In this document: one piece after another, positions 1 through 12,156 of the stretch
Layout of the letters: each line of letters opens with the position of its first letter
Position numbering within the stretch: position 1 is the first letter of the stretch
Assembly: GCA_002917075.1 (NCBI GenBank)
Contig: NTMA01000064.1
Span: forward strand, 186,001-250,000
DNA: 64,000 nucleotides
Origin: Hawksworthiomyces lignivorus
Taxonomy: Eukaryota; Ascomycota; Sordariomycetes; Ophiostomatales; Ophiostomataceae
Direction of reading: 5' to 3'
The notes under the pieces: generated by a model
Databases searched by the model: none
Told to the model about the DNA's origin: nothing
What the model saw: the letters and a program-made list of their open reading frames with translations, nothing else
Translations under genes and position numbers: made by a program

Positions 1-976
1 TGGTTGTCTCCGCCCTCGCTCTGGATGGGTTCCACAATGAGAGCGGCGACAGGTGAGTGCCTGCTCCGGGTTTCTAGTTAGCTTTCTTTCTTTCTGGGAA
101 ACTAGCTAGGGTGGTTCTTTGTCTCTCTTTTCTTCCGGCCAAAAATCTGTACGCACCACGACGTGATAAGCTGTTCTACTTCTTTCAAGCACTTCTGTTC
201 CTCGGCCTGGTTTTCAGCTAGGTGCTGCTCTAGTGGGTACTTGAGCTGGGGGAACGTCGCCTGCGGCCAGTTGAAAGAGGGGATGTCGAGCTTGTGTACT
301 GCTTTAGAGCGCGTGGTTGACAAACTTCCGAAACCACGGCCGTGGAACGAGTTGCGAAAGCTGAGTACCGACAGATCTGGTGAGCCAGGAGCGGTGTTGT
401 TCATGCAGGACTCTATTTCTTCCTGTGTCCAGAGATTATCTGCGCGCTGACGTCGGCGATAGAGCATGAAGGCGGCCTTGTATGCAAGCTCATTGGCCTC
501 GGAGCCGGACTGCGCCGTGAAGACCTTGTCTAGTCCTTTGGGTGCTATTTTTAACAAACTATTTTCTAAGATGCCAGCCCACTTTGAGGACGGAAAGTTT
601 CCCAGGGCTGCACGGTTGACCAGCGCCGAGATTATTTCCGGCGATTGGGCCGCAGCAATCAGCGACGGGTTGTTGTAGCCCACCGGGACGGAAGCGATCT
701 GAGAGTAAACATCGAGATAGCGATTACCATCTGCGTCCACAATACTAGAAAGTTTCCACATATTAGACCTTGCGCTGGGGAACGGAGGGCAGCTTCGTAG
801 TACTTTCGTGACAAGCTGCTCACGGTAGGTACTTACTAATTGCCAGAGCTGTTCTCGTAGTCTACAACGAACTGGATGGTACGAGCATCGGTGTGCACAT
901 CTAGCTGTTTCTGTAGTGCCTTTGACTCTGGCCCAGGGACCTCTGTCGTGACTTTGTTTTCCAGTACAGCAAACAT
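1..976 (-). CDS. UGA1: 4-aminobutyrate (GABA) transaminase, 3' end cut by window edge
   Basis: This is a PLP-dependent class III aminotransferase that converts GABA and 2-oxoglutarate to succinate semialdehyde and glutamate. The model is complement(join(<1..60, 157..744, 837..976)); both introns have GT..AG ends and join in frame. The joined protein contains the family stretches NYIVDADGNRYLDVYSQIAS, QSGSEANELAYKAA, FRNSFHGRGFGSLSTT and VAALIVEPIQSEGGDN, which are characteristic of fungal GABA transaminases rather than ornithine or acetylornithine enzymes. About 264 residues are visible, so the lysine-containing PLP region lies outside the window. The start at 976 gives a short leader before the family core and may include a mitochondrial presequence; I cannot decide this. 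It is divergent from a succinate-semialdehyde dehydrogenase, the next enzyme of the GABA shunt, which supports the assignment. Confidence 0.9.
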
Positions 977-1412
977 CTTCGAATTATCTTTTGCTTATAG
1001 TGATATCTCTAGAATAGGTTGTTAATTTCATACCGAGAGACGTTTCTATGCGCAAACTTGATTATTTAAATTGAACTGACGAATTGGAGCCAAAAGAAAG
1101 TATTATGAGATTTTCTTAAGAATTCGCTGTTCAAAGTATTCTTAGGACAATTCACAATCTGGTCGGATTTTCCCGAGCAAATAATAGTCGCCGGTGGTGT
1201 CAGCCGTCTAAATATCCACCTTTTCGATCTTGCCTGAGGAAATCTCCGCCATAATTATGTGCCCTTGGCGATGTCGCAGAGGCTGGTTGCTCGAATTTAT
1301 AGGAATGTGCTATGTACATAACAATTTGATTAGTGCTTCAGAGCTTTGATAATTTCTCTGGCTACGTGTTGTAATTCCAACTGCTCTTCAGATACAGAGA
1401 CTCACCTCAGTC
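977..1412. promoter_or_regulatory. Bidirectional promoter between GABA transaminase and SSADH
   Basis: This 436-bp AT-rich stretch separates the two divergent start codons. It is the only space available for both promoters, so co-regulation of the two consecutive GABA-shunt enzymes is likely (inference). I see no unmistakable operator or TATA box. Confidence 0.55.
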
Positions 1413-3143
1413 ATGGCGTGGATGGACCTTGTGGCAAAGGTAGCAATCTGCCTCTTCTTGTCATCGAATGCATATATGCCTAGGGCAAACTAACCTGAAC
1501 GTTGGCAGCTAAGAGACCCGTCTCTCCTCCGGACGCAATGCTACGTTGATGGAAAATGGGTTTCTGCAGCGTCTATGAAGACGTTCACAGTCGAAAGTGA
1601 GCGTCGCTATTATGATCTCTTTAGCAAACCAATATTTTATTACAGAGTCTAATTTGAAATCTTTTTGATGCAGATCCCTCTACCCTGGAACAGATTGCTG
1701 TGTGCCCTGACTTTGACTACAAAGACACTGAGGTTGCCATCGAAACCGCACATCTAGCTTTTAAGACGCATCGCAAGACGCCTGCACGCACGCGAGCGCG
1801 CCTATTGCGCAAATGGTTCGATTTGATGATAGAAAACATTGACGATCTGTCGTGTATTATCACGGCTGAAAATGGCAAGCCCCTAGCTGACGCCCGCACC
1901 GAAGTCTCGTATGCGGCCTCCTTCTTAGAGTGGTTCTCGGAAGAGGCTCCGCGCATCTATGGCGACACCATCGAGGCCAGCAACCCGTCGTGCCGGCTGC
2001 GCACAGTCAAGGAGCCCATCGGCGTATGCAGTCTCATCGCGCCCTGGAACTTTCCCGCCGCTATGATCACGCGCAAGGCCGGCCCCGCCCTGGCAGCCGG
2101 CTGCACAGTGGTCATCAAAGCACCTGGTGAGGCACCGCTAACAGCGCTGGCACTTGCGGAACTGTCGCGCCGCGCGGGCATCCCTGCCGGTGTTGTCACT
2201 GTAATTACGGCGCTGGACAACACGGTGGAGGTTGGCAAGGCACTAACCACACACCTCACCATCAAGAAAGTGTCGTTTACGGGCTCGACGGCTGTGGGTA
2301 AGCTGCTCATGAGCCAGTGCTCGTCTACGCTCAAGAAGGTGTCATTTGAGCTGGGCGGAAACGCGCCTTTTATTGTCTTCAACGATGCCAACCTTGCGAC
2401 AGCGCTCAAGGGTCTCATCGCTTCCAAGTTCCGTATATCAGGCCAGACATGCGTGTGCGCCAACCGCATCCTAGTTCAGCGTGGCGTGTACGACGAGTTC
2501 GTCAAGATGGTCGTCGATGAGGTCAAGGGCTTCCGCGTCGGCGACGGCTTCCACGCTTCCACAACGCACGGGCCGCTGATTCATAGCCGCGCCATCCACA
2601 AAGTCACTGAGCATGTAAAGGATGCCGTGTCCCAGGGTGCAAGCGTCAAGCTTGGCGGAGAGGTCCTGGAAAGCTTAGGACCTAATTATTTTGGTATCAC
2701 AATACTTACGAACATGAAACCGGGCATGAAGTTGTGCTACGAAGAGACTTTTGGGCCTGTGGCCGCTTTTTTCCCATTTGACACAGAAGATGAAGCCGTT
2801 GCTATGGCCAATGACTCAGAGGTCGGCCTGGCGGGTTATTTCTTTAGCAAAGATGTGAACCGCTGCTGGCGTATGGCCGAGGCGCTTGAGGTTGGCATGG
2901 TTGGCGTGAATGTTGGTAAGTACAAGATTGTCCTCGTGGTAGGGAAGGGAGTGGGCGGGGAAAGTTTCTTGCCAACGAATATCTCAAGAAAACGGAGACT
3001 AACTGAAAATTGCAGGTGCGTTGAGTGATCCAGTGGCTCCCTTCGGAGGTGTTAAACAGAGCGGGTTTGGCAGAGAGGGTAGTAAGTATGGTATCGACGA
3101 GTTTATCATTACGAAGATGGTTATGACAGGCATCGAAGACTAG
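1413..3143 (+). CDS. UGA2: Succinate-semialdehyde dehydrogenase (ALDH superfamily)
   Basis: It oxidises succinate semialdehyde to succinate with NAD(P)+, the second step of GABA catabolism. The model is join(1413..1439, 1509..1596, 1674..2915, 3016..3143), giving 494 residues, the normal SSADH length. The first exon codes for only nine residues. The N-terminal family core ([18 protein letters not shown]) crosses exon 2, and exon 3 carries the Rossmann region with the FTGSTAVGK motif, the general base Glu264 in FELGGNAPF and the nucleophile Cys298 in GQTCVCANR; the 34-residue spacing is canonical. The last exon restores the C-terminal [19 protein letters not shown] motif. Without splicing, the long open frame ends in non-family residues after 2915, which confirms the last intron. 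It is divergent from GABA transaminase. Confidence 0.92.
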
Positions 3144-3814
3144 ATCCTAAATCTGATGCGTTTTTGTTATTTGTAGCACAGAAGTGCTATGGATTTTGTC
3201 TGTGTTGAACAGCAGTTTAAACTTGTCCCTGAGGCTGGATTAGAATGTCCGTAACAACTTTCGCGGAAATATGAACCTATGGATTTTTCAACCGAACTGC
3301 ACATATTGTAATTCTATTTTTTGTTTCCTTATAACTTTATGCCTTTATGACGTTGTACTTAAGCAGGGTCTCGATATCCACAAGTGAGTCATCCGGTTCT
3401 GTCAAGACATGGCATCTCACTCTGTAGTGTCAAGTGTAATTCAGATGCGTTACGCCTTGTTCGATATGAGTTGAAATAGAATATCGGCCATGCCCCCGAA
3501 TTTTGACAAATTTCTCGCATTAATGCGATTGCGGTGGACAAACGGACCCATTGTCGGTGGCGCTAAATGGCAACGAAACAGATTCACGCATTCAGTTCTC
3601 ATTCCCTGAATTCAAGCAACCAAATGGGCCTAGGTGGCAATTCCAAGAGTCAGCTAGAGAAAACTCACTATCTTCGCACAAGCAAGAGGCAGACAGAACT
3701 GCTGATTGAAACTACTAATCCACTGACTGTGACCTCCCTACTAATATAAAGAGAGATTGGCGGATGCACCGTTGTACTTCCCGGTACTGGATTTGATTTC
3801 AATCAATATTAGAT
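3144..3814. other. Intergenic region
   Basis: This 671-bp AT-rich spacer lies between tandem genes. A 60-codon open frame inside it has no recognisable features. I see no RNA gene or repeat. Confidence 0.5.
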
Positions 3815-5182
3815 ATGTGCAAGGTGCTTGTAACTGGTAGGTAATCATCACACTGCTATAATACTGTCTTAAATGGGACTAACCTTTCTTCAGGAGGTAG
3901 CGGGTTTATTGCGACCCATGTGGTGAAGGCGTTACTGGATCGTGGGTATGTATTTCCACTCTTTTGCAGCCTTCTCTTGACAATACCATCTAGAGAGAGG
4001 TTTTAACTCGTGCTTGTGTTAGATATACTGTGACCACAACAGTGCGCTCAGCATCCAAGGGCGATCAGGTATTGAGGAGATATGAAAGTAGCAGCAAAGA
4101 AAAGTTGTCATATGTCGTCGTAGAGGACATTGCCAAAGATGGAGCCTTTGATCATGTAAGACCTATCTCTTTCCGATTCCCATGCAAATTTAAAGGATGG
4201 CGACTGTATGAAAGGCGCATATCACTTACAAATAACGATTGCGGAAAAAAATAAGATTTTTCAAACAGAGTCCCCATTTAGTTGTGTGATTCACACAGCA
4301 TCCCCGTTTCCGACAAGCTTCGATGACCCTATCAAGGACCTACTAGACCCTGCTATCAAAGGCACGGTAGGGATCCTGAAAGCTATTAAGACTCACGCAC
4401 CCAGCGTGAAACGTGTGGCAGTTACATCGTCCTTCGCCTCTATGGTTCGAGATACCAACGAGCCAGAAGCGTATGATGAATTAGCATGGAATCCTGTGAC
4501 TTGGGAAGAGGCTACCACTCTTAGGAACAAGGCTTATCGCGCTAGCAAGGTGAGTATCTATCTCATTTAAACGTTTCCGTACTTGAATACGTTTTGCTCT
4601 TATTGAGTTAAATAAGTATCTCCTGTGAACTGACGAATGATCCCGAACAACGTATAGACATTTGCTGAAAAGGCGGCATGGAATTTTGTCGCCGACGAAA
4701 GCCAAAATTTTGACCTGTGCACCTTGTGTCCACCCCTTGTGTTTGGGCCAGTCGAACATCATATATCTAGCATCTCTAACCTTAACACGTCAAACCAACG
4801 GATCCGAGACCTTATCCAGGGAAAACATGTAAATGACTCTGTTCTGTCACCTATTGGCTCATTTCTCTTCACTGATGTGCGGGATTTGGCACTTGCACAT
4901 GTACGAGCTATTGAAATACCAGAGGCAGGAGGCAAACGATTTTTTGTCACATCAGGCCACTACTCTGGCAAAATGATCGTGGACGTTATACGAGAAACAC
5001 ATCCAGAACTGGCCAAGATGCTTCCTGAGAATCTCAAAGAAGATTTGCCTGCAGATGTCTATGGTTACGATAATACTCGAGCACAGCAAGTACTAGGTAT
5101 TGAGTTTCGGTCGCTGAAGGAATGCATTGGTGACACAGTGACGTCCTTGTTGAGCCTAGGTGCTAAAAGTGAGGATCATTGA
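3815..5182 (+). CDS. NAD(P)-dependent epimerase/dihydroflavonol-reductase-like aldehyde reductase
   Basis: This is an extended short-chain dehydrogenase of the Gre2/dihydroflavonol-4-reductase/cinnamoyl-CoA-reductase type, expected to reduce aldehydes or ketones with NADPH. The model is join(3815..3836, 3894..3945, 4023..4155, 4256..4549, 4658..5182), giving 341 residues, normal for the family. The coenzyme motif TGGSGFIATHV is split by the first intron immediately after the first glycine. VIHTASPF and VTSSFASM are typical family strands, and the catalytic pair is Tyr163 and Lys167 (YRASK), with the Lys codon ending exon 4. The acceptor of intron 3 was chosen at 4255 because it keeps phase; other nearby AG sites break frame. 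The substrate is unknown. Beside an SSADH it could reduce a semialdehyde, but that is only contextual. Confidence 0.82.
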
Positions 5183-5827
5183 TTCAAAATTTAACCAAGT
5201 AACCTGCTCTTAAATAAATTTGAAGCTGCACATCTGTATGATACAGGTGTCTGCAGGAATATGAAAGAAGTAATACAAGATAGTTACGCATGTTAACAAG
5301 AAGATTCAGTCAATTTCCCTCTTTAGTTCCGGCCTTAGGGTCTCCCGTTTGCCTGCTGGCGAGGAACAAGAAAAAAAGAAAATTATTTCGTAGTACATGT
5401 GGAGCACGGTGAGATTTCAAGGCCAATCAGACTTTCTGTCTCCGACTGAGAATTGTGTAGATGGGGCATGTTTATCTCCGGTGTTCTCCGCCGGTATTCA
5501 GATGATGCACGCACATAGCCGAAGCTGGTATCGGCATTGATTTCGGATCTGGCAAAGACTCTCCGTAGCGTCGTATTTGCTAATCGTCATTTCGTTTACT
5601 GGCCAAAACGTCACCTTACAAAAGAGACTTCTTGATTGCCCGATAGAGGTTGTTATCACAGAGAGTGCACCATCTTCAGGCACGAAAACTCACACACAGT
5701 TGATACATGCAGAAGAGAGGGGTTCACATACGATATTGCGCTTTATCATACACTGCACATAACGAGACAACGTTACTGGAAGACAGCTAAACTCAAATAT
5801 CAAGTAGATTCTGCAAGTGGCGATATA
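5183..5827. other. Intergenic region
   Basis: This 645-bp stretch between tandem genes probably holds the promoter of the dehalogenase-like gene. Short open frames on both strands look non-coding. I see no repeat or RNA gene. Confidence 0.5.
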
Positions 5828-6754
5828 ATGGCATCGGGTAATAAGCACGTTGTCTTCGATGTCGTGGGTATGCCAGTTTCAATAGTGCCCCAGATGTCAC
5901 AACGATGTGTTGGATGTATAGTGCTTTACCAGACTTGAAATTTTGTACTAATAAGACTATGCCATAATTAGGGACTTGTGTCTCCTATGATGCATTCTTC
6001 GAGGCCATTGAGGTCCGCCTCGGCGAGCGTTTCCGTCCTCTCCACATACGCTCGCGCCTGTTTGGCTACGCCTGGATGGAGACTGCAGAGAAAGAGTACA
6101 CATACATGACACTGACAGGGAAATATGTCAAAGTCTGGGACATCTTCCGCTCTCTGTTCTACCGCATATTGTGGCAGGCTGGCATCCAGGACCCACGTTC
6201 TTTCGCCACTGATGACGACCGCGACTTTGTGCTAGAGGCATACCGAAAGCTCGCGCCACGGCCTGGCCTGCTCAAGTGCTTTCAAAAGCTGCGCAACGCA
6301 GGCTACACCGTCTGGGCCCTGACTGCTGGTGACACACAGCGCGTGGCAAACTACCTGGCCTCTGCCGGCGCCGCGCTGCCCGAGGAGAATTTTGTCTCCT
6401 GCGATACTATTGGTATCGGTAAGCCGGCGCCAAGCTCATACAAGTACATCCTCGACAAATTCCCCAAGGAGGACCTTGACGTGTGGTTCGCCGCAGCACA
6501 CGTCTGGGATGCATTTGGCGCGAAACAATGCGGGTGAGTATTCTCTGCTCCTGGTGCCTCAATACCATGCTTTGGCAAGTTCCAATATCAAAGGAAAGTA
6601 GACTAATCACTTCTTGGAAAATAGATTCAAAGGCGCGTGGGCATCATGCTGGGAGAAAGAACCCTGCACGGATATTTTTGGTGAGATGGATGCCACCGCA
6701 GAAGACTTGCCAGGCTTGGCGGACGCGATCATCGCTTATGCTGGTAAGAAATAA
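5828..6754 (+). CDS. Type II 2-haloacid-dehalogenase-like HAD hydrolase
   Basis: This cytosolic HAD-superfamily hydrolase belongs to the L-2-haloacid dehalogenase branch. The model is join(5828..5867, 5972..6533, 6625..6754), giving 243 residues, matching the usual 220-250. Splicing the first intron rebuilds motif I, FDVVGT, with the nucleophile Asp11; it is broken in the unspliced sequence. Motif II is ALTAGD, motif III is GKPAPSSYKY with the conserved Lys and Tyr, and motif IV is AAAHVWDAFGAKQCGF. In bacterial dehalogenases motif II is usually S/T-N-G and motif IV SSNxWD. The TAG and AAH variants occur in fungal relatives and leave the true substrate open; it need not be a halogenated acid. 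It is followed by the peroxisomal amine oxidase on the opposite strand. Confidence 0.82.
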
Positions 6755-7173
6755 ACGTAAAAGGAAAAAATGAATGAGGGGAGGTGAGATACTCGGCGTA
6801 GTTTAGAGGCGATTACAAACGCACTACTTGCCTCACTCGAGAATTTCTCGTCTGAAGTGTACCATAGGAGAATATCTTCATCGTTTCTAAAAGACTCTTG
6901 TAATGTACAAATACAATCAGGTACTTGAATGTATTTGTGGGATATATGGCAACACATGGAATTAACTAGGTACAATAAGTCTTATGAATAATAGACTTCA
7001 AGTTAATAATCTGAATCTTTTACACTGTCGAAGGACGTTAACATTTCTGATATATTTGCCTCCCATATAAAAGAAGCAGAGAAAGGGCCGATTCAGCAAT
7101 ATCTAAACAATTTTGAACGCTCTAACAAATGTGTGAATCTATGGAAATAGAGCTCGAGAGATGGGTCCAAGAC
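6755..7173. other. Convergent 3' spacer
   Basis: This 419-bp AT-rich spacer lies between the convergent dehalogenase-like and amine-oxidase genes and presumably holds both 3' UTRs. Nothing else is seen. Confidence 0.5.
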
Positions 7174-8750
7174 CTAGAGTCTTGCTTTCGCCTCCGGATT
7201 ATGACCGTCAATAATTTCATTTTTCGTACTAAGTAGTCTTTCCTTTGTGGCTTTAAATATAGATGGCACCCCCGTTTTCTCAAATGGAACATTATCCTTG
7301 ACCATTTGAGCTACAGCCTTCGCAGACAGAAGGATCAGGGGCATGCCATGGCCCGAGAATCCCGCAAGAATGAGTTGGCCTGGCTTATCGGGAATGTCGC
7401 CGATGTAGGGCATGAAATCGGAGCTCCAACCCATGACTATAAGTTGAGTGTGACAATAAATAAGAATCAGTAATAAATTCACACAACAAAAAGAACAGGT
7501 AAAGCTGCAACACGAATAAAAATGTGAGAACGTACTACCTGTCCACACCTTGTCGGTGTACGCTCCACTGTTCTCCCAGCCTATAAAGGTGCGCTGCATC
7601 AACCCATCAAAATGCTTCACCGCTGGCTGGATTAGTTTACTGTCGTCGGTGACGTCGTACCAGTACGAGCGATCGTGCCAAAAGAGCGGCTTGGCGCCGC
7701 CGACAATAATGCTGCCGTCATTTCGTGGAATCAGATAGTCGTACATGGACGGGCCATACCGGATGCTGTAGGTCTGTGGCAGAAAAGGGGCATCGCGGCC
7801 ATAAGGCACTTTGATGCGGCTGCAGATGCCACGCACGGGCACTATGTGATTCCGGAACTGCGGTGCCAGCTTGGCAGTGTAGCCGTTGGTAGCAAGCAAG
7901 ATTTGTTTGGTCTTGATGGCGCCGCGTGGAGTGGTTACTAGCCAACGACCGTCAGGAAGAGGATTTTCCGAGATACATGTAACAGGCGTGTGCGTTTGCA
8001 AATTGGCGCCTTTTTCTATAGCATTCTGGAGCAGATGCATGACCATTTTATAAGGCCAAACATGGCCGGCAGTGAATGTGAAGCACGCCAATGCACCCTT
8101 CACACCAGATACACGTTCGGCGTGTTCCCGTGGCGTGAAATGCACATCCTTAAGGTTGGCTACGCCGGAGGCAGCTAGCTCCCGGAAGGCTGTCTCAGTT
8201 TCGTGAGCCAAGCCTGGGTCAAGGGTTGCATCACAAGCCCGTGTCAATGTGAACTCGCAGTCGATCTTCTCTTTCTCGACGAGCTCTTTGACGGCGAATA
8301 CTTGAGACGCTTCGAAGTTGGCCACTTCCACGGCTGCGCGTACGCCGTACTTCTTGATGTACTTTGGTACATTAAAATAAACATCGGGCTTTAAATGGCC
8401 ACCTATAGAGACGAGATTTTTGTGAACAAAAAGGTTCGTGTGCGATAATCTTCTGATGAGAAACAGTTGAGAATCAACTTTGTGACAGTAAATAGCTCTG
8501 ACCCACCATTTCTGGCCGTAGCGCCAGAGCAAGCCTCCCTGGCCTCTAGGATAGTAACTGATGGTGGAGACGGATTGCCGTCATAAAGATAGTAAGCAAG
8601 AGCGGCACCGGCAAAGCCAGCTCCAATGATGACAATATCGCTCTCAACTGGTAAGAATTCGGTACTCCGGTGGCTGTCCAGCTCGTGCAACTCTGTTCTC
8701 CAGAAAGGGTGTGTAGAGTTTGGGACCGGAAGGGAGCTTGTCGTTGACAT
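7174..8750 (-). CDS. FAD-dependent amine oxidase of the DAO family (PuuB/sarcosine-oxidase-like), peroxisomal
   Basis: It is expected to oxidise a secondary or primary amine to an imine/aldehyde with release of hydrogen peroxide. The model is complement(join(7174..7436, 7539..8402, 8507..8750)), giving 456 residues. The N-terminus has the dinucleotide motif DIVIIGAGFAGAALAYYL, followed by ILEAREACSGATARNGGHLKPD, where the intron join restores the conserved GGH. The C-terminal FAD motif is MGWSSDFMPYIG...AGFSGHGMP. The layout resembles gamma-glutamylputrescine oxidoreductase (PuuB)-type DAO proteins. The last three residues are Ala-Arg-Leu, a functional variant of the PTS1 peroxisomal signal, which suits a peroxide-producing oxidase. 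Beside GABA transaminase and SSADH, an attractive role is oxidation of a putrescine-derived amine; this is inference. Sarcosine or fructosyl-amino-acid substrates are alternatives. Confidence 0.85.
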
Positions 8751-9619
8751 GGTGATTTCCGAGTTTCTCAGGTGAAAAATCAGATGCTGATAAGATAACG
8801 TAGTGATCTTTTGGGCCAATGGCTACAAAATGCACGAATATCAGAAGCAGGTGAGAGCAGTTGCTATCTCTGCCACAAACCTGGAGTTATAAACCACGGC
8901 TGGAACCATGTCTACAACAAAACCCTCAGTAGTGTTCCTGTGAATCTGAACTCGCTTCAGCGACTGACTGTCAGACCATAGACTCCGACAATTGAAAGGG
9001 TTAGCTTATCGACGAATCATTTTTTAGGCGTGAAAAGCCTAGGGTTCCGTACGGTTTTTCAGATCGGTGAAGCCCGTGCAAATCCCGGCAAGTCTCGCGT
9101 TCTACCGAAGAAGGCTGTTCGCGCTAGCCTATATGGAAATAGGGCCCCCCTGGCAGATGCGGAGTAGGCGGTGTCGTGTGGAAATCCCCGTTTGTCGCTA
9201 GCAAAACATCTCGGTAATATCCTATGTCTCTTGCTTATCTAGGCAATATGTCTTACTTATCTAGCACCCTTTTGCGCTGCGTCTGCTCTCCCCTACATAC
9301 TTGTAGACCTATAACAACAGGCGGCATCTTGGGTTGTGTGTGAGGTAGTAGCGCTAGCCTGATCCAGTTCAAATATCTTACCCCAGACAAACCCATGCAA
9401 GCGATATCTTGGGGGGGTCCTTGATTTCTTAGGTGAATATAAATGCAATGTCTTGCATCGGTCACCAACACCAACCTCGTTTGTCTCTTCTCTTTCTACT
9501 GTCTCAAGTGGGCTTGCAACCAATGCAGAATACAGAAGACCTGTTTCACTGGTGGAAAGCAAAATTTGCTTCTAGAAGGCTTCTAAGATTATCTCAACAT
9601 CCCTCTCTTGTTCAGTGCC
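8751..9619. promoter_or_regulatory. Intergenic region between divergent amine oxidase and MFS permease
   Basis: This 869-bp spacer separates the two divergent start codons and must hold both promoters. A C/G-rich run (cttgggggggtcc near 9408-9420) is the only notable local feature. I see no repeat or RNA gene. The divergent layout suggests that uptake of a substrate and its oxidation are co-regulated. Confidence 0.45.
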
Positions 9620-11894
9620 ATGGCGGAACACAAGACGAATCATGTAACCAGGCTTTCCCTCGACCAGAAGTCGACCGATGACAAGGATGGACACGACCTC
9701 GAAGTCGTAACCACGACGAATGTTGGGCATGTATCGGGTATGTTGATTCAGTTTGGAGATCCAATATGCAAAACCAGCCGGCATCCTGATTTGGGGTGTT
9801 GCGGTTGCCCAAACACTAATAGAGAGTCACTGACTTTAGCAAAACATCTCACATACAGAGTACACCGAGGAGCAGTACGAAAAAATAAGGAGGAAGATTG
9901 ACTGGTATATGATGCCAATTATGTGAGTTGAGAACGAATCTTAAGCCTCAGGTACGCGACATGCAAGAAAATCCAAAATTAATTAAGATGTCATATAATA
10001 GGTTCTTCATGTACGGAATTCAGCAGACGGATAAGACATCCATCAGTACTCAAGCTGTAAGCTATAGTATTCACCCAATACTGTAATTATATGCATAACA
10101 GAAATACTTCTTGTTTTTGTCGTCTAACCACCAACATAGCTCTTCGGTATGCAAACCGATCTGCACCTCCACGGGCAGCAGTATCAGTGGTTGACTACTA
10201 TCTTTTACCTCACATATCTTATCGGTGAATTTCCCTCGACGTGGTTGATGCAAAGATTCAGAATCGGCCGCGTATTATCGTTCTACATTATTGCCTGGTG
10301 TGAGTATTAATGTTTTCAGCTTTCACCACCGCTAACGCTTAATATTACTATTTGTCCATGAAGAAATGGAAGTATAACTCTTGATATTATGTTCAATAAT
10401 TCTAACAATCTTATTTATTTTAGCTATTTGCGTTCTCTGCATTAGCGCCTGCAGCACTTGGTCCCAGTTGATGGCCATTCGCGCTCTGCAGGGCTTTTTT
10501 GAAAGCAATATCTCTCCAGGCTTTGTGCTGATCACTGGATCTTATTACCGTACCAAAGAACATGCTAGCCGGTCTCTCTATTGGCAGTCATCTGAAGGCT
10601 TTTTCAGCATTATCTGTAATCTCATGCTATATGGTATTGCTCGCCATATCGATACCGTTGGCGGTTTAGCTGCATGGCGGTGCATCTCTTTGTTTCTCGG
10701 CTCACTCACATTCGTCGGAGGCGTCTTTTCGTTCTTCATTATCGATGCTCCCCATGAAGCACTCTGGCTTTCTAAAGAGGAGAAGAAAATTGCGTAAGTG
10801 GACAAGAGGAAGACGAAGCGGATCTAGAGCAAAGAATACATTACCAGAAATTGCTACGACGGACGGCAAGCTAACTTTTCCGACAGTATGTTGCGTGTGA
10901 TCGAGAACCAAATCAGTGAGGACGCCGTCGGCAAGAAGTGGAACTGGGAGCAGTTTTATGAGTGTTTCCGTGACCCCCAAGTATACTTTGGATTTTTGAA
11001 CACGTTTCTGTCATGCATTCCAAATGGGTAACTATACGTCTTTCCCAACAAACAAGTCAAGGCGCCCTTTTAGCTCACATTTTTGCCCCCTTCTCATAGA
11101 GCTTTTACTACATTTAGCACGCTTCTTTACGTGACATTCGGCTTTGACTCGTGGCAGTCTATGCTTTACGGTACTCCTCGCAATGGTAAGCACGTCCATC
11201 CACTAATCTAGGAATCATTTATGGACGATTATTAAGACAAATAAATCTAGCCATCTATGTCGTGTCATTCGTCATCGTCGCCTGGTACGTTCAGAGGGTA
11301 CGAAACCAGCGCATGTATGTGATGATCATTTCATGCATTATTCCATTTGCTGGTATGCTCGTCATGTCTCTGTTACCGGACACACCCCAGTACAAGTGGG
11401 TGAAGTGGGTCATGTTCAACTTGACTGTCATCTTTTCGTTAGCTATCTTTCTTGGCTGGAGTTTTAGTACGTCATCTTCATTTTTCTCCCTGACGCATAT
11501 GCTCTTCACTCTTTCAAGCTACGCTTTGACTCATTCTCTGTGACTGATCATCTACCTAGTTACATCTAACATTGCTGGACGAACAAAACGCACGACTGTA
11601 TCGGCTCTGACTCTCATTGCTTACTGCGTCGGAAACATGGCTGGTTCTCAAGTGTTTCGGACCTCAGATGCGCCCCGATATGTCAGGGGGACTATTGCCT
11701 GCTCTGTTTGCTTTGGTTTAGAGGTGCTGGTGATCATCTTCTGGCGTCTATGGTATATGTATGAGAATCGTCGCCGTGACCGCGAAGCTGCTGCCAGTGG
11801 CCTCTCGAAAGAAGAGCAAGACCGCATTGGTTTTGCATTAGGAGAGCAGGATGTCACTGATATGAAAAATCCACACTTCCGATACGTTATGTAA
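9620..11894 (+). CDS. MFS permease, anion:cation symporter family (DAL5/TNA1-like)
   Basis: This plasma-membrane secondary transporter is of the fungal family that takes up allantoate, nicotinate, ureidosuccinate, pantothenate and similar organic anions. Nine exons are needed: 9620..9737, 9859..9922, 10002..10056, 10140..10299, 10424..10793, 10887..11027, 11100..11185, 11251..11466 and 11560..11894, together 514 residues with every junction in frame. Features include the early YTEEQYEKIRRKIDWYMMPI segment before the first helix, IRALQGFFESNISPGFVLI (the family signature around helix 4), the central loop with LSKEEKK, ITSNIAGRTKRTTVSA in the second half, and a charged tail containing GLSKEEQDRIGFALGEQDVTD followed by a C-terminal FRYVM, typical of this family. 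It is divergent from the amine oxidase. The substrate cannot be read from sequence. Confidence 0.88.
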
Positions 11895-12156
11895 AATCAG
11901 AGGCTAGTGCTGTTACAGAGTTTAGGCGACTTTTGTCTGGGAGGAGCAGTTTGGTGTCAGGGTGATGTTCAGTCTTAAGAAAGTACCAACTAAATATAAA
12001 ACACGAGTCTTGTCATTAAGAATTTTCTTATTTGACATATTCTACTGCTTCTCCTGCTTCGGCCTACTTAGCGAGGCCGCGCAGTTGTTTTTGCTACCTT
12101 TATGATTCAAGTTTATGCATCTGGGGTTTTCTTGATGATATGGTACACATCTAGCA

